From contig NC_040017.1 in the NCBI RefSeq assembly GCF_000972845.2, positions 25,939,606-26,003,605 of the forward strand: 64,000 bases of DNA, in the 5' to 3' direction. The notes beneath the pieces were generated by a model that was not told the DNA's origin, did no database searches, and saw nothing but the letters and a program-made list of their open reading frames with translations. This document shows positions 1 through 8,610 of the stretch, in pieces. How positions within the stretch are numbered: position 1 is the stretch's first letter; each line of letters begins with the position of its first letter. Source of the stretch: Larimichthys crocea (Eukaryota > Chordata > Actinopteri > Sciaenidae). The translations under genes and the position numbers were made by a program.

Positions 1-280
1 GCTGTTCCTCCGTGGCTGTAGACTGTGAGGCATGCCAGGCAAAGATGGTAACATCTGATTTTCGTTACTTTGAGAACAAGCTCCTCCTCGCATTCAAGAC
101 CCCTCGCATTGAACTAGAAACCCGTGGAAAGAAGTATGCAAGAGGGAGAAAAAGGCGTTTTCATGACTGCGCACTAACGATCCAAGATCTTAAAATAAAA
201 TAATTCACCTCACGTAGTTTCAAAGAGTTGCGCACACCACGACGCGTTAAGGACGAATAAAGAAAAAAAAACTTCCTTAC

Positions 281-520
281 CTCTAAAGACAAGAGCCTTT
301 TTGTTTTTCTGTCTCAAATCCGAGAGCAAAGTCGAGCCCTCTTCAAAGTTTCTTGTCTTCCTGAAGTTTGGTTGCTTGCTCTGCGTTTCTCTCCAGCGGC
401 TCCAGACATTAAGTCATAGCTGCGCGCTGAGCGGAGTTATTTTGGCTCACAGTCCAGCCCCTCTGTCTCTCTCACCACTGCTGTAATCCGAGCCAGGTGT
501 TTCTTACCACAGCTGGCTCA
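281..520 (-). other. possible untranslated first exon of a leftward gene
   Basis: On the minus strand this GC-richer stretch ends in a strong 5' splice site (AGAG|gtaagg, GT at 279-280), with no long reading frame in it. It looks like a 5' UTR exon of a gene lying left of the window and divergent from opa3. I do not recognise the gene. The right edge (the transcription start) is a guess. The rest of positions 1-1280 is AT-rich and I see no coding exon there. Confidence 0.28.
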
Positions 521-1284
521 GGTGAAGCGTTTTCTGTGTTTCACAGGCCACATAAAGTGACGGTCAGCTTTATTATACCAGCAGGGCGTGGGGTCTTATC
601 CCTGCATACACGTGGGAGTAGTGGAGCAGATGAGTAACAGGTGAAGTAAGGATAACAGTAAACTCCTTATATGCACTAAAAATATACTACATGGATGATT
701 AACATTAACTGACTGTCTGGTATATTTTCATCACAAAAGTTAAAAGTTTAAAAAATAAAAATAAGACTTTTATTTTTATTTTTATTACCATCTGATGAAA
801 AGCTTCTTTCTACTGTTTTACTTTAAATGTTTATCTATAGTGTTGTTGTTAATATGTATCTCATCTGATAACTGTTTATTACATTATTACATCAGTTTCT
901 CTGCCATAGACATCTTGAAATTGTTTTAAAATTCAGACTAAAATAGAAAATTCTCAGCAGCATGCTATAAAGGGATTTGGAGAAATAGACAAAGCACTGC
1001 TGTGGACGTGGTCAGCAGAAAAACTTGTTTTAACCACATTTAAAAAAATCAAGTGTACACTATTATATTCTTTCTGCAGGGCTTTGCTTTGCTTCTGTGC
1101 TGTTTCTCCAGACTGGGAACACAACAGCCATCACATACATACAATCCAACTTTTAAAAAATCTAATGTACCCCTTTAACTTTTTGTTGCACACAATACAA
1201 GCCGGGGTCAAGGGTTCCCCCACCTGCCTTCATTTGTGTGTGTCTGTTATAGTTCAATAGTATATTGTATATCAAATGCCATAC

Positions 1285-1350
1285 CATCAGAGAATCAGAA
1301 TCGGAAATACTTTATTAATCCCAGCAGGGAAAATGTGTTTGTTACAGCAG
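1285..1350 (-). repeat. LINE/SINE tail-like fragment
   Basis: Contains the 'aatactttattaatccc' motif followed by a gtttgttacagcagc-like segment. This motif recurs at about 2106-2165 and, shortened, at 6014-6040. It resembles the 3' tail of teleost non-LTR elements that often abuts GATA microsatellites. The family name is not certain. Confidence 0.5.
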
Positions 1351-1609
1351 CTCCCAAACGGTAAGTTAGAAAACATTTGAACACTATAGAGGTTGGATAG
1401 TAAAATCCCAAGAAAAAACTTTAACACTATACACCTATAAGATATCCATTTTAACACTATATACACATGGTTAAATAAAACCAGTAACAGTAAAAAAAAA
1501 GCCAATTAACAGTGAACTATACAGTATGTAAATGTAAAACCTTATAAAGAATTTAGTCTTTGAGAGATTGTACTAACTAAACTTCTTCCCTGGAGTTTCT
1601 GTGCTCTCT

Positions 1610-2062
1610 CGTCCAGCAGGTTCTCGTGGATCGTGGCTGCTGCTGTGATCCTGCACGACGTCCACTACACATATTACTACTGTCATTATTGCTACCATAT
1701 CTCCATCACAGTTTATAGTTAGTTGATGATTTGCTGCTGCTGTGCATCTGTCTCTCTATCTCTATCACAGGTTCCACTGCTACTGTAATCATTTCATCAT
1801 TCATTGTAATTGTACAATATGTTTGTGTTAATTTGTTCTGTACACGTGACATCTATTGCACGTCTGTCCGTCCTGGGAGAGGGATCCCTCCTCTGTGGCT
1901 CTTCCTGAGGTTTCTTCCACCTTTTTTCCCTGTTAAAAGTTTTTTGTGTCACTCGAACCGAGGGTCTAAGGACAGAGGGTGTCAGATTGTAAAGCCCTCC
2001 AAGGCAAAATGTACTCTGTGACTTTGGTGCTATACAAATAAAATCTGATTTGACTTGATTTG
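1610..2062 (+). mobile_element. dispersed teleost repeat
   Basis: The core includes 'gagagggatccctcctctg', 'cttcctgaggtttcttcc', 'gagggtctaaggacagaggg' and 'tgctatacaaataaaatctg'. From memory this arrangement, ending in 'ctatacaaataaa(a)ttga', is a very common interspersed repeat in percomorph genomes. The short ORFs through it on both strands are not genes. I see no intact coding capacity, and the boundaries are approximate. Confidence 0.65.
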
Positions 2063-2104
2063 TACAAAGAATAGACTGATTGTTTAACGTGCAGTATGCA
2101 TGTA

Positions 2105-2492
2105 AGATAAGATAATACTTTACTGATCCCACAACGGGGAAATTCACTTATTACAGCAGCGAAAAATAGAAACCAAGGAGGGAAACACAAGTGTACATAT
2201 TTACAAAAAGTACTAGAGTATAATGTGCAGGTTTAAGAATGTGCAGATTTGCTAGACAAGTACTAGGGTAGAACATAAGCGTTACAGAAAATGTAAAAAA
2301 AATGTATGGAAGATTTCACTTATGTATTGCACAAGCCAGTTCCTATAGCAAGTCTGATATTTTGAGGGAGGAGTTGTAGAGACTGATGCTCACAGGTAGG
2401 AAAGACTTCTTGTGTCTCTCTGTGGAGCATCTTGGTGCCAGCACTGAGTCTGTCCAGCACCTCATGGAGTGGGTGGGAGTCATAGTTGGATC
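2105..2492 (-). mobile_element. 5'-truncated LINE 3'-end fragment
   Basis: Read on the minus strand, the segment runs from a coding-like part (the complement of 'cacctcatggagtgggtggg' and 'cttcttgtgtctctctgtgg') to a 'tttactgatcccacaacgggg' tail and a gataagata end. This matches the recurrent structure of teleost L2/Rex-type non-LTR 3' ends. No open reading frame survives. Confidence 0.5.
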
Positions 2493-2509
2493 ATTAAGGA
2501 TAAATAACT

Positions 2510-2755
2510 ACAATAAATACTGTACAATAATAAATACTGTTGTTGTTTTTCTATTTATTGTATATACTTTTTCTTAAATTTAAATTTGCCTTTACTTTTT
2601 ATATTTTATGTTCTATATATATATATATGTACATGTTATTTTATTTTTGCATATTGGGCTGCTCCAGGACCAGGGGAAACCAATTTCGTTTCATCCCATG
2701 TTTACATGTGTTGTAATGACAAATAAAACTCCTTGAATCCTTGAAAATATCAACA
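2510..2755 (-). repeat. dispersed repeat, same family as 57955-58262
   Basis: The complement of this stretch matches the insert in the ryr1 intron at 57955-58262. Shared blocks include 'gtcattacaacacatgtaaa', 'ggtttcccctggtcc', 'gcaaatttaaattta' and 'atacaataaatag', in the same order and opposite orientation. It is a mobile-element copy of unknown class with an internal AT-rich tract. Confidence 0.65.
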
Positions 2756-2861
2756 TGTAAAATTCTTAATTTAATTAATACTAGTGTTGATAAATAATAA
2801 TAATAATACAAATAATAATTAGTACAAAAACACAGTGACCTTATTTTGCACACATGCTCGG

Positions 2862-2960
2862 GTTTGCGACGTCAATGACGTCGCCATGCAATCATTTAAC
2901 GTCATCACGTCACCGCGACGTGCTCCGCCCTCACGCTGCCGAAATACTGCTTCCGCCAAC
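2862..2960 (+). promoter_or_regulatory. opa3 promoter with CRE-like cluster
   Basis: Just upstream of the opa3 ATG there are closely spaced CREB/ATF-type sites: 'gcgacgtcaatgacgtcgcc' (about 2867-2886), then 'aacgtcatcacgtcaccg' (about 2899-2916). An ETS-like 'cttccgc' lies 10 bases before the ATG. The segment is CpG-rich against an AT-rich flank and there is no TATA box. Promoter status is inferred from position and motifs. Confidence 0.55.
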
Positions 2961-4398
2961 ATGGTGGTGGGTGCCTTCCCTATCGCCAAGCTCCTCTACC
3001 TCGGAGTGAGGCAGATGAGCAAGCCGTTAGCCAACAGAATAAAAGCCGGGGCTCGGAAAAGCGAGTTCTTCAAGAACTATGTCTGCCTGCCGCCTGCACA
3101 GTGTGAGTATCCCGGATAGCGTCCGCCTGTGACCGCTAGATTTCAGTGTCAGACAGCCGGACGGTGGCTACAGAGCGGAGGTCCGCAACAACCAATGAGA
3201 GGGCACTTGTCAAGAGCGCTCAGCCAATCGTGTTCATGGGTTTATCTGGTTGACCAATAGCAGCCTGGCAGGCTCGAAGAGGGCGGGTCTTGTCTGTCAT
3301 TGAACAGGTTGTATGTAACTGCCATCAGTACCAGTCCAATATTGGTGTGCGATACTGCTTTATATTGGTATGGATCCGGGCCATTATCGCCGATAACGAT
3401 ACTTTTCAATAAATAAGGCGGATGCGTCATTGAATTGCTAAATCTCAATTAATTTTCATGACCTATGCGTCATTGAATTGCTAAATCTCAATTAATTTTC
3501 ATGACCTTAAGTTTCCTTTTGTATTATTAAATAAAGATAGAATTAGGAGAAAGTTTATAATTAAATAGAAAATGCTTTATTATCTTTTTTTTTTCTTAAA
3601 TAAAAAGTGCTCGCAGACCAGTAAACAAATTAAAACAAACAAGTACTGCTGACAAACTACTCTCTCTGTTTTTGTAGCTCCATGTTTTCTTTGATGTTTT
3701 TTTTTTTATTATTGTTTATATAAATTTGTAGCTGGTTCCTCTTTGCCGAAACCACAGCATTTAAAGTAAAGTATTGATCCGATACTGACTTGGAGTGTTG
3801 GAGTGACACAGGCAAAACTAAAAGAATTAAATGCCGACCACTTAAAACATTTACGTGACAAGTACTCGATGGTCGTGATATAGTAATTTTATACATCTCA
3901 CGTAGAACAAGCCGCGATATATATCGAGTATATTCGATATATCGCCCACCCCTATATTGATCCTATCGATATTTGGATCGATCCGCCCACCACTAGTCTA
4001 AACGCCTTGTGACCCTTGTCCTGTTCATAAAGCGACACTAGATTTGAGCTGGTGGAAATATTTTTTTACTCTATTGCTTAGACACGTTTGATAGTTCTGT
4101 GTGGTCGCACTAAACACTGTCAAAATAGATAATGTTATTTATACTATATGCTTATCAGAACAAACTCAACTCAAGGGCTGAACTGAAGACGCCCTGTTTT
4201 GTTGAAACTTTTACACTGTACACACAAAATAAAAAAGAAACCAAACAAAACTGAGGCAAAGATTTACAATGACTCATCCAAAGACTCTTAATAAGAATGC
4301 TAATAAATAATGAATGCAGAAACATGTGATGTGGTCATTCAAAGAAATACTTGTTGTTAAAATTGGACAGTAATGTGGAAACATGGACAAATGCCACC

Positions 4399-4466
<68 letters not shown>

Positions 4467-5341
4467 GACTTTATTATAATTATGTGTTTTTTTACATTCA
4501 CTTAATACAAACTGTTGTGGAGAAATTGCTGAAGTCAAAGGTCAATGATGAGGTCAGGAGTTCATAAAGTGTTCAGGAGCCTCTGATGTCTTATGCTGTG
4601 TTATTTATTGACGCTTGGCCAATGAGAATAAGAGACACTCTCAAGGTTCATCAGAAGTGCCTGAGTCGGTCTCACATTCTGCCCAACTCATCCTGGTGGA
4701 TCGACTTTAAACCCCAAAATAACACCACAAATACTACACGCCCAGAATTAGTCAAAGAGAATGTCTTTACCCATGGAGGTGTTATTGTCAGCATATTCTA
4801 GTCTGGAGACACAGATGTATGTTTACGCAGATTGGAACGTCAACGGCAAGCTATCTATGATGTCTATGAAGGCAGCAATAGGTCTCTTCGACCCTGGCCA
4901 CCACAGTGTTGAGATAGACTGGCACCTAGTCAAAGCCAGTTGCGATCAGATTCATCAACAGCTGAATATATTCATATGTTCTCCTCCCTCCTCTCCTCTC
5001 CTCTCCTCACAGTTTACCACTGGATTGAGATGAGAACGAAGATGCGCATCATGGGCTTTCGGGGTTCCACCATCAAGCCATTGAATGAAGAGGCAGCTGC
5101 AGAGCTTGGCGCAGAGTTGCTGGGAGAGGCGATCATCTTCTTTGTCGGCGGTGGATGCATGGTGCTGGAGTACAGCAGGCAGGCTGCGAACTCTCGCCGC
5201 AAAGAAGAGGAGCTAAACGAGACCATCAACAGCCTACAGACTCAAGTAGCAGAGCTGGCACTTACCACAGAGACTCTTGATGCGCAGCTGAGAGAGGTCA
5301 ACAGGCAACTGGTGTCCTTTCCTGTCTCCAGCAAAAAGTGA
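2961..5341 (+). CDS. opa3: OPA3-like mitochondrial protein (2 exons)
   Basis: Exons are 2961-3102 and 5013-5341 (stop 5339-5341). The intron is 1.9 kb, with donor T|gtgagt and acceptor ctcctcacag after a CT-rich tract; the phase-1 junction reads PPAQ-F-YHWIEM. The product is 156 aa against 179 in human. It starts [18 protein letters not shown], contains [17 protein letters not shown] and the hydrophobic segment [17 protein letters not shown] (about residues 89-105), then a charged coiled-coil-like tail (about 112-150) ending SSKK. OPA3 proteins are mitochondrial-membrane associated and affect mitochondrial shape; human variants cause optic atrophy and 3-methylglutaconic aciduria. The N-terminal hydrophobic/basic stretch fits mitochondrial targeting. 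The ATG is the family start. The C-terminal region is shorter than in human, as expected for fish. Confidence 0.95.
3325..3999. mobile_element. degenerate MITE-like insertion in opa3 intron
   Basis: AT-rich insertion whose two ends carry related, roughly inverted ATCGAT/CCAATATTGG-type sequences: near 3333 'agtccaatattggtgtgcga' and 'gataacgatac', near 3920-3995 'tcgatatatcgcccacccc' and 'ggatcgatccgcccacca'. It contains a 43-bp exact tandem duplication (3422-3464 and 3465-3507). No transposase ORF. The class is uncertain, and the boundaries are inferred from the motif ends. Confidence 0.45.
4115..4397 (+). repeat. left arm of large inverted repeat
   Basis: This segment is the near-exact reverse complement of 6723-7003. 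Both arms share 'tattttgacagtg', 'gggcgtcttcagttcagccc', 'tgaatgaccacatcacatg' and 'tggcatttgtccat'. The arms bracket opa3 exon 2, its 3' UTR and LINE fragments. The left arm ends at a GATA microsatellite. The arms are one family of mobile-element or segmental origin. Confidence 0.85.
4399..4466 (+). repeat. (GATA)n microsatellite
   Basis: About 17 units of a GATA tetranucleotide, followed by 'gactttatta', as at other LINE-tail-linked GATA tracts. It lies in the opa3 intron directly after the left inverted-repeat arm. Confidence 0.95.
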
Positions 5342-5966
5342 TTAAGATAGTTCTTTGCTATATGATGTGGCCCTTGTTTGTTGGTCTGTGTAGAAGAACA
5401 AGATGTTCACAAAGTACTGCGAAATGTACAGCCCGGCAATGACCCTGCTTCACACACTGTCCCCTGTCTATTACGTTGGGTGGAAGAGGTGGACATAAGC
5501 ATATCAGTGCACTGTGGATTTGGCTGTTATCATCAGCTCAAGTTTTGAGTAACTAGTTGTAAAGGGGGATTACTATGATATTCATAGTGTATTTCTATGG
5601 TTGATTTTGCATGTTCATTCTGAAACTGACTGTATATAAAGATGTACAGTAAAAGGCAACGATGACTTTAATCTTAATATATTTTACAGCTCCAGAATAC
5701 TATTGTCATGCATCCTAATAACCTTAATAAGTGATTTTCATGCCACATTGGCTTCAAACGTGAGTAACTCTAGATTAATGCCAACCACAAATGGTAAACA
5801 TTTTGTGTACTTGACTGAAGGCCAAAAGAAATAACAGAAAACAAACATTAATGGATCATTTGGGGTTTGGATTATTTAATTTCAGTTTCATGGATATGTT
5901 GTGTTTACACTGTAAATCCATTTTCTGATTCACATTGGATATGACGACTGTAAAGGGATGGTGTAA

Positions 5967-5972
5967 AATAAA
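5967..5972 (+). terminator. opa3 polyadenylation signal
   Basis: AATAAA about 625 bases after the opa3 stop codon, followed by a GT-rich stretch (ggtgtgctgtc). It is the first canonical signal after the stop on this strand and the likely 3' end of the transcript. Confidence 0.6.
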
Positions 5973-6149
5973 ATGGTGTGCTGTCTATTAAGAGTTTGTT
6001 TCTTATTTCACAAGAGATAGATAAATGACTTTATTAATCCCTGAAGTGAGGCCGTCATAGCAGTCCGGTATATTAATTAATTCAAGTAACTTCCCGATAT
6101 AGCTATAATTTAAACCTTACCGACATATTAGAAACTGTCTCTCTTAGAT

Positions 6150-6520
6150 ATTTATGCATGCTATGATTCTTTCCCATATGTCTTATTGTATTACATGTTG
6201 GGGGCAGGCTGGAGAAACAACCATAAGACCTCTTGAATTCATATACAGACAAACTCTAAAAACTCTAGACAAAAAGCCAATGCATTTCCATCACTGTAGG
6301 GTACTGGAAAAATACAATTTACTAAGCTTTGAGAATTTTAGATTATTTTCAAATTTGTGCCTTGTTTATAAAATGTTAAATGGTTTGGCCCCTCCTCCAC
6401 CGCGTGACTTTGTGTATACTCGCTCAGTAAGCTCTGTTAGATCCTCCAGAATATGTATACTCGCTCAGTAAGCTCTGTTAGATCCTCCAGAATATCCTCT
6501 GTATGAGATTGTACCATACC
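6150..6520 (+). mobile_element. LINE reverse-transcriptase C-terminal fragment
   Basis: Translates to MHAMILSHMSYCITCWGQAG, then KTLDKKPMHFHHCRVLEKYN and LVYKMLNGLAPPP. These phrases characterise the C-terminal part of teleost non-LTR retrotransposon ORF2 proteins. After about 105 codons an exact ~39-bp tandem duplication (6415-6453 and 6454-6492) and a stop break the frame. The downstream GDC-IP-like region reads 'DCTIP', matching the usual continuation. It is a dead copy inserted next to the opa3 3' end. Confidence 0.75.
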
Positions 6521-6521
6521 A

Positions 6522-6600
6522 TGCCCCAACAAACAACAGCAAAGAAGATGGCAGTCTGTTGTTGCCAGTGCCATCTTCTTTGCTGTTGTTTGTTGGGGCA
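6522..6600. repeat. perfect 32-bp inverted repeat (hairpin)
   Basis: Positions 6522-6553 and 6569-6600 are exact reverse complements with a 15-base spacer. The right arm continues in frame into the LINE fragment at 6578-6663. The left arm therefore looks like a fold-back copy of that LINE's 5' edge. Confidence 0.95.
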
Positions 6601-6668
6601 GCAGCATCAGAGCCAGTGACACCAACAGACTCGATAAGATCATCAGGAAGGCTGGCTCTGTTCTTGGA
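6578..6668 (+). mobile_element. second LINE reverse-transcriptase fragment
   Basis: Reads FFAVVCWGSSI, then ASDTNRLDKIIRKAGSVLG. This matches the 'AVVCWGSS…RLDKIIKKAGSVLG' segment near the end of the reverse transcriptase of common teleost LINEs, a different family from the fragment at 6150. It is followed by a short ATCT tract and the right arm of the large inverted repeat. It is nested inside the first LINE. Confidence 0.75.
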
Positions 6669-6722
6669 CTGAGACTGGGATCTATCTATCTATCTAAATA
6701 CTACGTGTTAATCAGTACCCAA

Positions 6723-7003
6723 GTGGCATTTGTCCATGTTTCCACATTACTGTCCATTTTTAACAACAAGTATTTCTTTGAATGACCACATCACATGTTT
6801 CTGCATTCATTATTTATTAGCATTATTATTAAGAGTCTTTGGATGAGTCATTGGAAATCTTTGCCTCAGTTTTGTTTGGTTTCTCTTTTATTTTGTGTGT
6901 ACAGTGTAAAGGTTTTGAAAACAGGGCGTCTTCAGTTCAGCCCTTGAGCTGAGTTTGTTCTGATAAGCATACAGTATAAATAACATTATCTATTTTGACA
7001 GTG
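6723..7003 (-). repeat. right arm of large inverted repeat
   Basis: Reverse-complement partner of 4115-4397, with only scattered mismatches and small indels. It sits between the LINE fragments and the terminal LINE piece at 7004, so this arm appears to have been inserted into the LINE. Confidence 0.85.
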
Positions 7004-7280
7004 CCTTCCACAACTCAGTGGGATGCCCTACCTGACGATATAAAGAGCTGCAGCTCCATCAGTACATTTAAAACCAAATGAATGCCTGACATTGTGGCTG
7101 TATGTTATGTGCTATTGTGTGTGTAACTTTGTATTTTGTATCATGTGTCCTGTGTGTTATTTTGCTTTGCACTGTTTGTTATTGTGCTGTTATATGTTTT
7201 AATTGTGTCTGCTAACTCTGGTGCATCAAATGTAATCGTTTATGTTTAATACCGTACATGGTCCCATTAATTTTATGGTT
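7004..7280 (+). mobile_element. 3' end of the disrupted LINE
   Basis: Reads STTQWDALPDDIKSCSSIS, then TFKTK and a stop. This corresponds to the 'W(N/D)xLPxxIK…FK' end typical of the same ORF2 family as 6150-6520. An AT-rich 3' tail follows. The distance and intervening inserts show nested insertion. Confidence 0.6.
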
Positions 7281-7309
7281 GTTTTTTTGTTTGTTTCTGT
7301 TATTTGCTC

Positions 7310-7645
7310 AACTCAACTCTCAACTCAACTTTACTTATAAAGCCCTTTAAAAACAGCCACAGCTGACACAAAGTGCTGTACATAAAATAGAACATGAAAT
7401 ATAAGACATAACAAAACAAAGAACAATATAAAAACAATAATAAACGATGAAACAATGTTAAAATAATATTAAAGCAAAAACAGAAACAGAGTCTCGTGCT
7501 GGGTTAAAAGCCAAGGAATAAAAATGGGTCTTAAGACGTGTTTTAAAAATGGACAGTGAACTTTTACCTTATATTTATTTATAAGGTGTCATTGGGTGAC
7601 AGAAAAGCGCCTATGAAATAAAATGTATTATTATTATTATTATTC
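7310..7645 (+). repeat. dispersed repeats ending in (ATT)n
   Basis: 'tttacttataaagccctttaaaaacagcc…caaagtgctgtaca' followed by 'gggttaaaagccaaggaa' resembles a common percomorph interspersed repeat. Positions 7580-7645 end 'aagcgcctatgaaataaaatgtatt(att)n', the same tail as at 21030-21090. No coding potential. Confidence 0.5.
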
Positions 7646-7794
7646 TATTCTCTATCATGTATTAGAATGAAACATGGTACTTGTTTAACATGTGTTGTTT
7701 TTGTTTGTTTGTATAGCTTTAGTATTGTAACAACATTAAAGTATTTCTGATTCTGATGAATAAGGTCCTTCCGTGTAGATTAGGCGGGCACTTA

Positions 7795-7850
7795 AAGACT
7801 ACACTACCCAGCATGCTCTGCATGTAAACACCGCGCCACTTCCGTCTTTG
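7795..7850 (+). promoter_or_regulatory. ZNF143/Staf-like and ETS-like sites
   Basis: 'actacactacccagcatgc' (7798-7816) is close to the Staf/ZNF143 consensus ACTACAnnTCCCAGnnTGC. An ETS-type 'cacttccg' follows at about 7835-7842. Both are typical of housekeeping promoters, and the hnrnpul1 ATG is about 0.8 kb downstream. Assignment to hnrnpul1 is inferred from proximity. Confidence 0.45.
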
Positions 7851-7999
7851 GACTGTTCCAACTGCGTAACCAACATCACAAAAACTATCTGGAGCTAAAT
7901 ATGTTTTGTTTTTGTTGCTCAAATTCGGATTCAATCCAGATATAAATACATTAGCAACAATATATTTAGAAACTACACGTGTAGTTTAGTGTTTTAGTG

Positions 8000-8610
8000 T
8001 GAAATAATATAAACCCGCGTGTGTGAGCGGGTCCGGCTGACATCCGGTGTGAGCTCGGTGTGTCCGGCCCTTAGAGGGCAGCAGACCGTCTTCATCTTCA
8101 TCACGGCTGACCCGCGTTAATTTGGCGTGAGAGGAGGTAGGCCTCGACTTTATTCTGCTCTTAAACGTGCTCTTTGTTTGTATCTGCAACTTAAAGAAAG
8201 CTAAGAAACACCCGCAGGGACGTGCGGAGCGGAGAAAGGCGCGCAGCTCCGCGGCGGAAGTTGAAGTTTCTCCGGTGTTGTCGGTTTGTAGCTTCCCGCT
8301 AGGCTAGCTGCGTTTTTAGCCGCGCAACGGCGACTTGGAGCGGATAGCGACAAATATCCAGCTCGTAGCTTCATCCTGCAGATGTTTATATGTTTATACA
8401 CGCACAGCAGTTTGCATTACGTGTGTTTGTAGCTGAGAAAGTGAAGCAGGTTGTTGTTGTGTTGCAGTTTCTGTCCGGCGCTGCTTAGCTCGTGTAGCTC
8501 GTGTTTGGCTAATCCAGAACTTTACAGCGCGTTCATACGATCTGTTGTTTTTGTTTAGAAACTGAATCAGCTGAAACAAACAAACAAACAAACAAACACA
8601 CACGCACAGG
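8000..8610 (+). promoter_or_regulatory. hnrnpul1 CpG-rich promoter / 5' UTR
   Basis: GC- and CpG-rich segment (e.g. 8210-8345) directly before the hnrnpul1 start, with no ORF of note on the plus strand. It ends in a short (CAAA)n/CA run before the ATG at 8611. The transcription start cannot be placed from sequence alone. Confidence 0.5.

Noticed and set aside
12..203. 63-codon ORF at the left edge
   Set aside because: No recognisable domain, lies in AT-rich flank, no splice or promoter support.
4586..5010. Overlapping ORFs in the opa3 intron
   Set aside because: No homology seen, and the region is intronic between two well-supported opa3 exons; only the part from 5013 is coding.
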